Counted from the stretch's first letter, positions 1-8,786 are shown. The stretch is 64,000 bases of DNA from Streptomyces caelestis (GCF_014205255.1 NZ_JACHNE010000001.1:1736001-1800000), one strand, 5' to 3'. The notes: generated from the letters alone by a model not told the origin. Numbers and translations: made by a program.

Positions 1-204
1 GGCGACGTTTCCCGTGGTGCGGACAACGCTGCCCTCGGGAGCACCGATCAGTTCGTCGTGCGGGAAGGAACCCTTGTGGGTGTGGAAGTTCTTCCCGGCC
101 TCGAGCGTGAACGTGTAGTGGCGGCCCTTGGGGTCGGTCAGCTGTACCTGGTCCCCGACCTTGAAGGGCCCGCGCCTGCGGGCGGCACCGGTCGGTTCGG
201 ACAT
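1..204 (-). CDS. trmI: tRNA (adenine-58-N1)-methyltransferase, N-terminal part
   Basis: Only the first 68 codons are inside the window; the gene runs off the left edge. It starts at ATG 204 with MSEPTGAARRRGPFKVGDQV, followed by a small beta-rich segment (LTDPKGRHYTFTLEAG, then FHTHKGSFPHDELIG and GSVVRTTGN). This is the N-terminal domain typical of actinobacterial TrmI, which uses SAM to methylate N1 of A58 in the T-loop of tRNAs. The SAM-binding Rossmann domain lies outside. In Streptomyces, trmI normally sits between the proteasomal ATPase gene and an M50 peptidase gene, and the neighbour here is an M50 peptidase. Its upstream gap to that gene is only 38 bp, so the two may be cotranscribed. 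Confidence 0.85.
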   Translation of the reverse strand, partial: MSEPTGAARRRGPFKVGDQVQLTDPKGRHYTFTLEAGKNFHTHKGSFPHDELIGAPEGSVVRTTGNVA

Positions 205-242
205 GTGACCAGCCTACCGGCACCTGAGGGGGCCTCCGACCA

Positions 243-2414
243 CTAGGAGGGGCGGGCCATGGCCTTCACGAAGGCCCGCTCCACATCGGCCGCCGACAGG
301 ACGCCGTAGATCTCGCCGGTCTCCTCCACCACCAGGTACTCGGTCGCGGGGGTCGCCCGGAGGGCGTCCAGGAGCTCCTCGCCCGACAGTTCCGCCGAGA
401 CGCGCATGCCGTCGGTCAGATCCTGGGCGAGGCCGCTGACCGCGACCCAGGGGCGGCGGTGTTCGGGAACGCCGGCGATGGCGGCCTCGCGGACGAGGGA
501 GACGGGGTCGCCGTGGGCGTCGACCACGACCAGGGCTCGGGCGCCGGCGGCGTTGGCGCGGCGCAGGGCCTCCGAGAGCGGGGTGTGGGTCTCGACCGGG
601 ACGGCACGGCGGGTGAGCGCACGGGCGCGCAGATCGGGGAGGTGCTCGCGCAGACGGGCCATGCGCAGGCTGTTGCCCGCGCCGGTCCAGATGATCGCGG
701 CGAGGATGGCGGCGAGCAGGGCGTCCAGGACGGTGTCCATGCCGACGTTGTCCACGGCCTCGGTGCCGAGGGCGCCGGACTGGGTCAGCAGGGGCAGGCC
801 GATCAGGACCGAGACGGCGAGGGCGCGGCCGACCCAGGCGGCGGCGACGGTGCCGGTCATCGGCTTGCCGGTGATCTTCCAGACGACCGCGCGGAGCATG
901 CGGCCGCCGTCGAGGGGCAGGCCGGGCAGGAGGTTGAAGGCGGCCACGATGAGGTTGGAGATCATCAGGCCGGCCAGCAGGACGCCGGGGACGGTCCCGG
1001 GCTCCACGGTCTGCATGGCGGCGTAGAAGAGGCCGGCCAGGACGAGGGAGAGCAGCGGCCCGACGAAGGCGAGCACGAACTCCCGTCCGGGGGTCTCGGC
1101 CTCCTTCTCGATCTCGGAGACGCCGCCGAAGAACTGGAGCTGGATGCGGCGGACCGGGAGCTTGAAGCGGAGGGCGGCGACCGTGTGGGCCAGCTCGTGC
1201 ACCAGCACGGACGCGTAGAAGGCGACCGCGAAGAACAGGGAGACCAGGTAGCGGGCGGCGCCGAGTTCGGGCAGCACGCGCTCCAGCTGCCCGCCGAACA
1301 CCCAGGTGATCAACGCGGCGACGAGGAACCAGCTGGGCGCGACGTAGACGGGCACGCCGAACGGCCGCCCCATCAGCAGTCCGCCTCGCGGCTCCGGGGG
1401 GCGCTGGGGCGCGGGGCCCTTGCCGTCCGCGGAGTGCGCGAGGGGGCGGTCACCGATGCCGGGGGCGGTGTGCCGGCTGCTCGCCTCGGGCTCGCCCGCG
1501 GCAGAGGCCGCGTGCGGACCGGTGGCGTAGGCACGGTCGGGGTGCGCGTCGCCCTCCCCCGAACCGCTGCCGCCGTGCTCGCCGTGGGCTGGAGCCTTGT
1601 GCAGGGCATTCGACGCCGGGCGGCCGGGGTGCGCGTCGCCCTCCGGGCGGGCGCTGCTGTCGTACTCGCCGCCAGCCGGGGCCTTGTGCACGGCATCGGA
1701 CGCCGGGCCGTCGTCGGCGTGCGCGTCGCCCTCCGGGCGGGCGCTGCCGGCGTGCTCGTCCTCGGTGGGGGCCTTGCGCAGGGCATCGGACGCAGGGCGG
1801 TCGTCGGCGTGCGTGTCGCCCTCCGGGCGGGTGCTGCCGTCGTGCTCGTCCTCAGCCGGGGCCTTGTGCACGGCATCGGACGCAAGGCGGTCCGCCTGTG
1901 CGTCGCCCTCCGGCCGGCCGCTGCCGTCGTACTCGCCGCCGTCCGGGGCCTCCCGCACGGCATCCGACGCAGAGCGGTCCCCGTGCGCGTCGCCCTTCGG
2001 CCGGGTGCTGCCGTCGTACTCGCCGCCGTCCGGGGCCTCACGCAGGGCATGGGACGCGGGGCGGTCGGGGTGGTTCTGGGGTGAGGCTTGCGGGGGGCGG
2101 TTCGAGGAGCCGTCGGCGGGGGCGTGCGGGGACTGGCCGGGCGTCGGGTCTTCTGGTTGCACGGCCGGGTGGTCGGCATCGTTGGCCTGGTCGGGCTCCG
2201 GGGCGGGTGTCTGCGGGGCCGGGCTGTCGTCCGGCCGGGGCGGCGGCGTCGCGGCAGGGGCGTCGTCGTCGCTCGTGGGGGTGAACCGCCGTACGTCCGT
2301 GGACTGTTCGTCGGCGGAGGTGGGGTCGGTGGCCCGGGCCGCAGGCCCCGCGTGGCGCTCCGCCGACTCCTCGTTGCCGGACCGCGGCTGCCCGCGCCCG
2401 CCGCTCTCGTCCAC
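243..2414 (-). CDS. Site-2 protease-type M50 zinc metalloprotease with CBS domains and a repetitive N-terminal linker
   Basis: A membrane protease of the SpoIVFB/Rip3 type, expected to cleave substrates inside the membrane. With the GTG start at 2414 it has 723 residues. Residues 1-115 are polar and disordered, 117-297 hold tandem 29-30-residue repeats, and the membrane core starts near 347 (LLMGRPFGVPVYVAPSWFL). The zinc motif HELAH is at 406-410 and the third-ligand motif LPLDGG at about 499-504. Two CBS-like segments follow from about 600 to 717. GTG 2414 is chosen because GAGGGG lies 6 nt upstream; the frame stays open to an ATG at 2543 but without a better ribosome site. Family members usually have only a short leader before MGRPFG, so the roughly 340-residue extension is unusual. 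It is divergent from the RecB-like gene. Confidence 0.85.
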   Translation of the reverse strand: MDESGGRGQPRSGNEESAERHAGPAARATDPTSADEQSTDVRRFTPTSDDDAPAATPPPRPDDSPAPQTPAPEPDQANDADHPAVQPEDPTPGQSPHAPADGSSNRPPQASPQNHPDRPASHALREAPDGGEYDGSTRPKGDAHGDRSASDAVREAPDGGEYDGSGRPEGDAQADRLASDAVHKAPAEDEHDGSTRPEGDTHADDRPASDALRKAPTEDEHAGSARPEGDAHADDGPASDAVHKAPAGGEYDSSARPEGDAHPGRPASNALHKAPAHGEHGGSGSGEGDAHPDRAYATGPHAASAAGEPEASSRHTAPGIGDRPLAHSADGKGPAPQRPPEPRGGLLMGRPFGVPVYVAPSWFLVAALITWVFGGQLERVLPELGAARYLVSLFFAVAFYASVLVHELAHTVAALRFKLPVRRIQLQFFGGVSEIEKEAETPGREFVLAFVGPLLSLVLAGLFYAAMQTVEPGTVPGVLLAGLMISNLIVAAFNLLPGLPLDGGRMLRAVVWKITGKPMTGTVAAAWVGRALAVSVLIGLPLLTQSGALGTEAVDNVGMDTVLDALLAAILAAIIWTGAGNSLRMARLREHLPDLRARALTRRAVPVETHTPLSEALRRANAAGARALVVVDAHGDPVSLVREAAIAGVPEHRRPWVAVSGLAQDLTDGMRVSAELSGEELLDALRATPATEYLVVEETGEIYGVLSAADVERAFVKAMARPS
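1524..2066 (-). repeat. Coding tandem repeat (six copies plus a remnant, 87-90 bp each) in the M50 protease linker
   Basis: Six consecutive units with consensus DRPASDALHKAPAGGEYDGS followed by ARPEGDAH, 29 or 30 residues each, then a decayed seventh (DRAYATGPHAASAAGEPEAS). Units differ by substitutions and by one-residue length changes, always in frame. The composition (Asp, Glu, Gly, His, Pro, Ser) predicts disorder. It lies entirely between the start codon and the membrane core of the protease. Confidence 0.9.
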
Positions 2415-2600
2415 CGGTGTCCCCTCGTTCGAAGCGTCTCCCGCCTGCCGGACGGGAGGGTCTCGAGTCGATGGTATGCGTCCGTCGAGGCGCGTTCCGC
2501 CCCGGCACCCCTGAGTTTCCCTCCACCCCGCCTCCTCACTCACGCCCGCCGCGTGACCGCGGCTGGGTCACTGTCAGTGGCGGGCCGTATGGTCTGGGGC

Positions 2601-3560
2601 ATGGAGACGAGCACCGAGGGCGCGGCGCAGCCCGACAGCAACCCTGCCGCGGCGGTGGATCCGCCGGTACCGGCCGGGTCCGTGGAGGCGGTCATCGAGA
2701 CGGCGGTGGAGACGGCGGCCGAGACCGCGCCCACCGCCATAGCGCCCGCCTCGCTGTCCCCCTCGCGTGCCAGTGACTTCATGCAGTGCCCGCTGCTCTA
2801 CCGCTTCCGGGTCATCGACCGGCTGCCGGAGAAGCCGAGCGAGGCCGCGACCAGGGGCACGCTGGTGCACGCGGTCCTGGAACGCCTCTTCGACGCCCCG
2901 GCGGCCGAGCGCACGGCGCCCCGGGCGAAGTCGCTGATCCCGGGCCAGTGGGACCGGCTGCGGGAGACGCGGCCGGAGGTCGTGGAGCTGTTCGCCGACG
3001 ATCCGCAGGGCGAGCGGCTGGCGCGCTGGCTGGGCGAGGCCGAGCAGCTCGTCGAGCGCTGGTTCAGCCTGGAGGACCCCAGCCGGCTGGAGCCGGCCGA
3101 GCGGGAGCTGTTCGTCGAGGCCGAGCTGGAGTCCGGGCTGCGGCTGCGCGGCATCATCGACCGGGTCGATGTCGCGCCCACGGGTGAGGTGCGGATCGTC
3201 GACTACAAGACGGGGAAGGCCCCCAGGCCCGAGTACTCCGAGGGCGCCCTGTTCCAGATGAAGTTCTACGCCCTCGTCGTCTGGCGGTTGAAGAACGTGG
3301 TCCCGAGGCGGCTCCAGCTGGTCTACCTCGGCAGCGGCGAGGTGCTGACGTACGACCCCGTCCTCGCCGACCTGCAGCGGGTCGAGCGCAAGCTGCTCGC
3401 GCTGTGGGAGGCGATCCGGCTGGCGACCGAGACGGGCGACTGGCGGCCGCGCCCCACGAAGCTGTGCGGCTGGTGCGACCACCAGGCCCACTGCCCGGAG
3501 TTCGGCGGCACTCCCCCGCCGTACCCGCTGCCGTTGAGGGTGACCGGTCAGGGCGGCTGA
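2601..3560 (+). CDS. RecB-family PD-(D/E)XK nuclease with probable 4Fe-4S cluster
   Basis: A 319-residue Cas4/AddB-like exonuclease domain protein. Visible motifs are a first cysteine at MQCP (C63), the TRGTLVHAVLERLF helix with H90, the acidic motif IDRVD (D187), the catalytic DYK (D201, K203) within IVDYKTGKAP, QMKFYAL (Q219) and three closing cysteines in LCGWCDHQAHC (C289, C292, C298). The 1+3 cysteine pattern is that of the iron-sulfur nucleases. The first 50 residues are acidic, low complexity and probably disordered. ATG 2601 is preferred because the frame upstream runs antisense into the M50 gene. The family is tied to DNA repair; the specific role in Streptomyces is unknown to me. 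Confidence 0.85.
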   Translation: METSTEGAAQPDSNPAAAVDPPVPAGSVEAVIETAVETAAETAPTAIAPASLSPSRASDFMQCPLLYRFRVIDRLPEKPSEAATRGTLVHAVLERLFDAPAAERTAPRAKSLIPGQWDRLRETRPEVVELFADDPQGERLARWLGEAEQLVERWFSLEDPSRLEPAERELFVEAELESGLRLRGIIDRVDVAPTGEVRIVDYKTGKAPRPEYSEGALFQMKFYALVVWRLKNVVPRRLQLVYLGSGEVLTYDPVLADLQRVERKLLALWEAIRLATETGDWRPRPTKLCGWCDHQAHCPEFGGTPPPYPLPLRVTGQGG

Positions 3561-3614
3561 GTCCGGCGGCCTCGCGCAGGGCAGAATGGGGCCGGACTAG
3601 CGAAGGAGACTTAC

Positions 3615-4286
3615 GTGGCCATCCGCGTCCTACTGGTCGACGACCAGCCCCTGCTCCGTACGGGCTTCCGGATGATCCTGGAGGCCGAGCAGGACCTCGC
3701 GGTCGTCGGCGAGGCCGGAGACGGCCTCCAGGCGCTCGACCAGGTGCGGGCGCTCCAGCCCGACGTGGTCCTGATGGACATCCGCATGCCGCGGATGGAC
3801 GGTGTGGAGGCGACCCGGCAGATCACCGGCCCCGGGCGGGACGGTCCGGCGAAGGTCCTGGTGCTGACCACCTTCGACCTCGACGAGTACGTGGTGGAGG
3901 CCCTGCGGGCCGGTGCCAGCGGTTTCCTGCTGAAGGACGCCCCGGCCAACGAGCTGGTGCAGGCGATCCGGGTCGTGGCCGCGGGCGAGGCGATGCTCGC
4001 GCCGAGCATCACCAGGCGGCTGCTCGACAAGTACGCCACGCATCTGCCGTCGGGCGAGGAACCCGTGCCGGACGCGCTGCACACGCTCACCGACCGCGAG
4101 GTCGAGGTGCTGAAGCTGGTGGCGCGCGGGTTGTCCAACGCCGAGATCGCCGCCGATCTGTTCGTCAGCGAGACCACCGTCAAGACGCACGTCGGGCACG
4201 TGCTCACCAAGCTGGGCCTGCGCGACCGCGTGCAGGCCGCGGTGTACGCCTACGAGAGCGGGCTGGTGCGCCCCGGCGCGCAGTAG
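3615..4286 (+). CDS. NarL/LuxR-type two-component response regulator
   Basis: A 223-residue regulator. The receiver domain (1-120) has the acidic pair D9-D10, phospho-acceptor D55 in VVLMDIRMP, a Thr near 85 and K107 in FLLKDA. The LuxR-type helix-turn-helix is at about 150-210 (LTDREVEVLKLVARGLSNAE, then VSETTVKTHVGHVLTKLGL). GTG 3615 is preceded by AAGGAG 6 nt away (3603-3608). No histidine kinase is adjacent, so it is either an orphan or has a kinase elsewhere. It ends 20 bp before a strong hairpin shared with the converging lipoprotein gene. Confidence 0.9.
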   Translation: MAIRVLLVDDQPLLRTGFRMILEAEQDLAVVGEAGDGLQALDQVRALQPDVVLMDIRMPRMDGVEATRQITGPGRDGPAKVLVLTTFDLDEYVVEALRAGASGFLLKDAPANELVQAIRVVAAGEAMLAPSITRRLLDKYATHLPSGEEPVPDALHTLTDREVEVLKLVARGLSNAEIAADLFVSETTVKTHVGHVLTKLGLRDRVQAAVYAYESGLVRPGAQ

Positions 4287-4306
4287 ACCCGCCCACCCGG
4301 AACACG

Positions 4307-4343
4307 AAGAGGGTGCCCCCTGCCGAGCAGGGGGCACCCTCTT
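4307..4343. terminator. Bidirectional hairpin terminator
   Basis: Arms AAGAGGGTGCCCCCTGC and GCAGGGGGCACCCTCTT around a short loop, perfectly complementary over about 16 bp. It lies between the convergent response regulator and solute-binding protein genes and can serve both. Confidence 0.85.
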
Positions 4344-4355
4344 CACACGTGTGCG

Positions 4356-5939
4356 TCAGGAGTCCTTGCTCAGCTCCCAGAAGCGGAACACGGTGGACGC
4401 GTCGAGGCAGTACTCCAGGCCGTAGACGCCGTCGCGGACGACCGCGTACTGCTTGGCCTGCCACACCGGCAGGACGGGCAGTTCGTCGGCGACGATGTCC
4501 TGCAGCTCCCCGAATTCCTTGTCGGTGGAGGCACGGTTGGTCAGGGCGGCGGTGCGCGGGATGAGCGAGCCGGTGATCGTGCTGTTGTCGTAGTTGTTGC
4601 CCAGCACGTTGCCCTTGCCGAAGAAGGGGGCCGTGAAGTTGTCGGCGTCCGGGTAGTCCGGCACCCAGCCCTTCACGTAGACGCCGTACTTGCCGGCCGC
4701 GATGTCCTTCTCGTACTGCCCGAAGGGGACGGACTTGACGTCGGCGTCGAACAGGCCGCTGGCGTTGAGCTGGCCGGCGATGGCCGTCAACTCCTGGTCG
4801 GTGGCGGGGCCGTAGCGGGACGGCGTCGACCACAGGGTCAGCTTCACCTTGCCGTTGATGCCGTCCTCGCGCAGCGCGGCCTGGGCCTTGGCCTTGGAGG
4901 GGCGGGCTCCGTAGGTGTCGAAGAAGGCCGTGTTGTGGCCGGCGATACCGGCCGGGACGATCGAGTACAGCGGGGTCGCCGTGCCCTGGTAGATGTCCCT
5001 GATGAGGGCTTCGCGGTCGAGCAGATGGGCGATGGCCTTGCGGACGCCGAGCTTTCCGGCGACCGGGTCGTCCATGTTGAACACCAGGTGCTGGACCTCG
5101 GCGCTGCTGCCCTCGACGACCTCGACGCCGGTGCCGTCGTCGGCCTTCTCCATGTCGGCGATGTCACCGGCGGTCAGGCCGCGGTAGGCGATGTCGACTT
5201 CCTCGTTCTGGATGGCCTGCTTCAGGGCCGTCTGGTCGCCGTCGAAGAACTTGAGCGTCACGCCGGTGTTCTTCACCTCGGCGGTGCCCTTGTAGTTCTC
5301 GTTGACGGAGAAGACGGCCTGCTCGTCGTCGATCGAGTCGAGTTGGTAAGGGCCGGAGCCGACGGCCTTGCCGTCCTTGCGCAGCCCGTCCGCGTCGTAC
5401 TGGCGGTGGTCGACGATGGAACCGGCACCCGAGGCGATCTTGCTCGGGAAGGTGGCGTCGGCCGTGTTGAGCCGGAAGACGACCGTCTTCTCGTCCGGTG
5501 TCTCGACCTTCTCCAGCGTGGGGAACATGATCGCGGGCCCGTCGGGGTCGTTGATCTTCAGCATGCGGTCGAAGGAAAACTTGACGTCCTCCGAGGTGAG
5601 CGGGTCACCGTTGCTGAACTTGAGGCCGTCCTTGAGCGTGCACTTGTAGACCGTGGTCTGCGTGTCGCTGAAGGAGCAGCTCTCGGCGGCCTCCGGCTGG
5701 GGTTCCGTGGCGCCCTTGGGGAAGCTGAGCAGCGACTGGAAGACGTTGTTGAACAACAGCCAGGAGCCGGGATCGTAGCCGGAGGCCGGGTCCGTGGCCA
5801 GGACGTCGTCGGACATCCCCACCACCACGTTGGAGCCGTCCCCCGCGGAGTCTCCGGTCTCCGTGCCACAGCCGGTCAGCAGGCCGGAGGCGAGCCCCGC
5901 CACGATGGGCAGGACCGGCCACTGGTTGCGCATGTTCAC
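4356..5939 (-). CDS. ABC transporter family-5 (peptide/nickel type) substrate-binding lipoprotein
   Basis: A solute-binding lipoprotein of the SBP_bac_5 (OppA/DppA) family, about 527 residues. It has a signal peptide with lipobox LLTGC, so it should be anchored to the outer face of the membrane. Family landmarks include FKFSNGDPLTSEDV-like KFSNGDPLTSEDVKFSFDR, VGSGPYQL, FNMDDPVAGKLGVRKAI and a C-terminal LPVLPVWQAKQYAVVRDGV. GTG 5939 lies 7 nt after AAGG; ATG 5933 is the in-frame alternative. It follows a paralogous lipoprotein gene on the same strand with 107 bp between. No permease or ATPase gene is nearby, so the pair must rely on transporter parts encoded elsewhere or act as sensors. Confidence 0.88.
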   Translation of the reverse strand: MNMRNQWPVLPIVAGLASGLLTGCGTETGDSAGDGSNVVVGMSDDVLATDPASGYDPGSWLLFNNVFQSLLSFPKGATEPQPEAAESCSFSDTQTTVYKCTLKDGLKFSNGDPLTSEDVKFSFDRMLKINDPDGPAIMFPTLEKVETPDEKTVVFRLNTADATFPSKIASGAGSIVDHRQYDADGLRKDGKAVGSGPYQLDSIDDEQAVFSVNENYKGTAEVKNTGVTLKFFDGDQTALKQAIQNEEVDIAYRGLTAGDIADMEKADDGTGVEVVEGSSAEVQHLVFNMDDPVAGKLGVRKAIAHLLDREALIRDIYQGTATPLYSIVPAGIAGHNTAFFDTYGARPSKAKAQAALREDGINGKVKLTLWSTPSRYGPATDQELTAIAGQLNASGLFDADVKSVPFGQYEKDIAAGKYGVYVKGWVPDYPDADNFTAPFFGKGNVLGNNYDNSTITGSLIPRTAALTNRASTDKEFGELQDIVADELPVLPVWQAKQYAVVRDGVYGLEYCLDASTVFRFWELSKDS

Positions 5940-6046
5940 GTGTGTGCCTTGTCGTCGGTTCTCGAGAACACCCGGAGCACGTCCCTGGCTCCGGGGCACG
6001 GTTTCCCGGGGGCAGCGATCACCGCCCCGGGGTCCCAGCGGGTCCG

Positions 6047-7651
6047 TCAGCCACTCACGCCCCGGCCGAGCTCCCACAGCTGGAGCGTCGACGAGGAGTT
6101 GAGCGCGTACGCGGTACCCGTGATGTCGTCGCGCGCGGCGACGTACTGCTTGCCCTGCCACAGCGGCAGCATCGGCACGTCGGAGGCGACGATGTCCTGA
6201 ATGTCCGTCAGGCTGGTGGTGGCGGACAGCCGGTCCGCCTCACGGCGGGACTCCGGGATCAGGGTGTTGCGGATCCTGCTGTTGTCGTACGGCGAGCCGA
6301 GGGTGTTGTCGGCGTCGAGGAACGGCGCGAGGAAGTTGTCGGCGTCCGGGAAGTCCGGGAACCAGCCCATGCCGTAGACGTCGTACTCGCCCTTCTTCTC
6401 TGCCGGGCGGAACGTGTTCCACGGGGTGCCCTTGATGCTGACGTCGAACAGGCCGCTGGAGTTCAGCTGGTCGCGGAGGACCGCGAACTCCTGCTTGGTG
6501 GCGGGACCGTAGTGGTCGGTCGTGTAGTGCAGCGTCAGCTTCACCGGGGTGGTCACGCCGGCTCGGTCGAGCAGGGAGCGGGCCTTGGTGACGTTCGGGT
6601 CGCCGTACTTGTTGAAGAACGAGTTGGAGTGGCCGGTGACGGTGGCCGGGACGAGCGAGTACAGCGGCTCGGCCTGGGAGCCGTAGACCTTGGAGACCAG
6701 TTCGCTGCGGTTGACGACCTGGGCCATCGCCTGGCGTACGGCCTTGGACTTCACGGTCGGGGCGTCGGTGTTGAAGCCCAGGTAGCGGATCTCCAGGCCG
6801 GGCATCTCGACGAGGTCGATGTCGGTGTCCGCGTCGCCCGAGAGCTTGCGGATCTGCTCCGGCGACATGGTGCGGGTCATCAGGTCGATGTCCCCCTTGT
6901 CCAGCGCCGTGCCCATGGCGTCGGCGTCCTTGAAGGAGACCATGTCGATCTTGCTGTTGTTCACCTTCAGACTCCCCTTGTAGTCGGGGTTCCGGGTGAA
7001 CTGGGCCTTGACCATCTCGTTGTTCTCGACCTCGGCCTTGAGGGTGTACGGGCCGGAGCCCTGGAGGTCGAAGCCGTCGCGCAGCTTGTTCTTCGGGTAC
7101 TCGTCGGGGTCGACGATGCCGGCGACCGGTGTCGACAGCTTGTACGGGAAGGTCGCGTCGGCGGTCTTGAGGTGGAAGATGACCTCGTGGTCGCCCTGCG
7201 TCTCGACGGTGTCGATGGTGGACAGCAGCGCGAACACGCCGCTGTCGGCCTTGAGGGAACGGGCCCGGTCGATGGAGTACTTGACGTCGGCCGCCGTGAC
7301 GGCGTCGCCGTTCGCGAACTTCAGGCCGTCGCGCAGGGTGCAGGCGTAGCGCTCGTTGCCGGTGTCGGTGAAGCCGCAGCGCTCGGCGGCCTCCGGTACC
7401 GGCTCGCCCTCGCCGCGCGGCTGGATCATCAGGGTCTGCACGGTCTGGCGCAGGATGTTCCAGGTGCCGACGTCATAGGCGTACGCCGGGTCCAGGGGCG
7501 CGGGGGCGTCCTTCGAGGCGGTGAACCGGTCCGTGGTGCCGACGACGATCGCGTCGCCGCTGTCACTCCCGCTGTCGGACCCGCCGCAGGCGGCGAGCAC
7601 CGGCGCGAGCAGGCCGATCACGGCCGGCAGCACCAAAGTCTTGCGGTTCAT
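6047..7651 (-). CDS. ABC transporter family-5 substrate-binding lipoprotein (paralogue of the next gene)
   Basis: A 534-residue solute-binding lipoprotein starting at ATG 7651 (GGAG about 10 nt upstream). The signal peptide MNRKTLVLPAVIGLLAPVLA ends in lipobox LAAC. It aligns along its whole length with the gene at 4356-5939: KFANGDAVTAADVKYSIDR, LQGSGPYTL, KSKAVRQAMAQVVNRSELV, DVYGMGWFPDFPDADNFLAP, VPMLPLWQGKQYVAARDDI. This looks like an ancient tandem duplication. It is first in the transcript; a GC-rich hairpin (about 6007-6032) in the 107-bp gap could reduce transcription of the second copy. The ligand cannot be read from sequence; family members bind peptides, nickel or opines. Confidence 0.88.
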   Translation of the reverse strand: MNRKTLVLPAVIGLLAPVLAACGGSDSGSDSGDAIVVGTTDRFTASKDAPAPLDPAYAYDVGTWNILRQTVQTLMIQPRGEGEPVPEAAERCGFTDTGNERYACTLRDGLKFANGDAVTAADVKYSIDRARSLKADSGVFALLSTIDTVETQGDHEVIFHLKTADATFPYKLSTPVAGIVDPDEYPKNKLRDGFDLQGSGPYTLKAEVENNEMVKAQFTRNPDYKGSLKVNNSKIDMVSFKDADAMGTALDKGDIDLMTRTMSPEQIRKLSGDADTDIDLVEMPGLEIRYLGFNTDAPTVKSKAVRQAMAQVVNRSELVSKVYGSQAEPLYSLVPATVTGHSNSFFNKYGDPNVTKARSLLDRAGVTTPVKLTLHYTTDHYGPATKQEFAVLRDQLNSSGLFDVSIKGTPWNTFRPAEKKGEYDVYGMGWFPDFPDADNFLAPFLDADNTLGSPYDNSRIRNTLIPESRREADRLSATTSLTDIQDIVASDVPMLPLWQGKQYVAARDDITGTAYALNSSSTLQLWELGRGVSG

Positions 7652-8060
7652 GCTCGAGTTTCTCCAGAGCTGTCGACTCCGTGTACCCGGCATGCAGGGG
7701 TGGCGCAGCGGATCACGGGGGTGGGGCGATGTTCTCGCGACGAGATTAGTCGCGGTCGGCAGCAGGGTTCGCAGACACCGGAGTTGAGCACCCATCACGC
7801 TGCGAAACCGGGCGTGGACACACCGAAAAACCGACAGCGGAAGCTTTGGTGCAGCGCTTGACCAATCGGGACACAAGGGCACGTCGGCGGCCCCTCAAAG
7901 GGGGTGTGCAGCACACGCCGACCCTGCTGTCGAATCCGGATCACGTGGGGAACGTCACACCCGTAAACGGGTTCGAGGGTCCGGGAATTCGGCCGTCCGG
8001 AAGAGTTCGAATTCACCTTCCGAATTACCGCCCTAACGCCGCTGCACGCTGGGTGAACAC
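7652..8060. other. 409-bp gene-free region with several inverted repeats
   Basis: I see no convincing gene. It should hold the promoter of the minus-strand lipoprotein genes and the terminator of the minus-strand HAD gene. Visible structure: CGCGAC at 7736-7741 mirrored by GTCGCG at 7749-7754, about 85-100 bp upstream of the lipoprotein start. Near the HAD stop there is a cluster of AT-rich palindromes: GAATTC at 7985-7990 and 8009-8014, TTCGAA at 8006-8011, and AATTCGG at 7986-7992 mirrored by CCGAATT at 8020-8026. Confidence 0.5.
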
Positions 8061-8762
8061 CTAGCGCATTTCCGTCATCAGGCCGTGCAGAAATGTCAGG
8101 TCGACCTCTTCGAGAGAGGTGACGACCGTACGCCTCAGGGCCGGGGCGATGGGGGCCACGGAGGGCACCGCCACGACCCGGCAGCCCGCGGCCTCGGCTG
8201 CGGCGACTCCGGTCGCGGTGTCCTCGATGACGGCGCACCGGGCGGGGTCGGCGCCGAGTCCGGCGGCGGCCGCCAGGTACGGGTCGGGGTGGGGCTTGGT
8301 GCGCGGCACCTCGTCACCGGCCACCGTCAGGGCGAAGTGGTGTGCGCCCAGGGAGGTCAGCACCCGGTCGATGATGCGCCGGTGCGAGGCGGAGACCAGG
8401 GCCGTGGGGATCTCGTACTCGTACAGTTCGGCCAGCAGCCGTCCGGCGCCGGGCATCAGCGGCAGGGCGCGGCCGATACGGTCCTCGAAGCCGTCGTTCA
8501 GGAGCACCGTGAGCTCGTCGAGGGTGATGTCCGCGCCGGTGACCTCGATCAGGAACCCCGCGCTGCGGGTCATGGGGCCGCCGACCACGACATGGCGCCA
8601 GGACTCGTCGAGCATGTGGCCGAGGGAGGCGAAGACCTCGACCTCGACGTCCCACCAGAAGCCCTCCGTGTCCACCAGGGTGCCGTCCATGTCGAGGAGC
8701 ACGGCCTGCAGCGCCGAGCCTTCGGCCGTACGTGTACCGAGCGCGGGAACCGTACTGGTCAT
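8061..8762 (-). CDS. HAD-family hydrolase (phosphatase, beta-phosphoglucomutase-like)
   Basis: A 233-residue haloacid dehalogenase-fold enzyme. Motif I is LLDMDGTLVD (nucleophile and acid/base aspartates), motif II is TALVSAS, motif III uses the lysine in RTKPHPDPY, and motif IV is CAVIEDTATG. The helical cap between motifs I and II is that of subfamily IA sugar-phosphate phosphatases and mutases. ATG 8762 is strongly supported by AAGGAGGT 6 nt upstream. It is downstream of metH on the same strand, separated by two hairpins, so it may rely on its own promoter. The substrate is unknown. Confidence 0.88.
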   Translation of the reverse strand: MTSTVPALGTRTAEGSALQAVLLDMDGTLVDTEGFWWDVEVEVFASLGHMLDESWRHVVVGGPMTRSAGFLIEVTGADITLDELTVLLNDGFEDRIGRALPLMPGAGRLLAELYEYEIPTALVSASHRRIIDRVLTSLGAHHFALTVAGDEVPRTKPHPDPYLAAAAGLGADPARCAVIEDTATGVAAAEAAGCRVVAVPSVAPIAPALRRTVVTSLEEVDLTFLHGLMTEMR

Positions 8763-8786
8763 CCACCTACCTCCTTGAGGGACGAT

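Noticed and set aside
1524-2066. The 87-90-bp repeats as a CRISPR array or minisatellite outside a gene
   Set aside because: Whole units repeat without unique spacers and the frame is kept through all copies inside the protease gene.
459-2084. Long plus-strand frames opposite the M50 protease (541 and 305 codons)
   Set aside because: They mirror the protease and its repeats, have no family motifs and no ribosome site.
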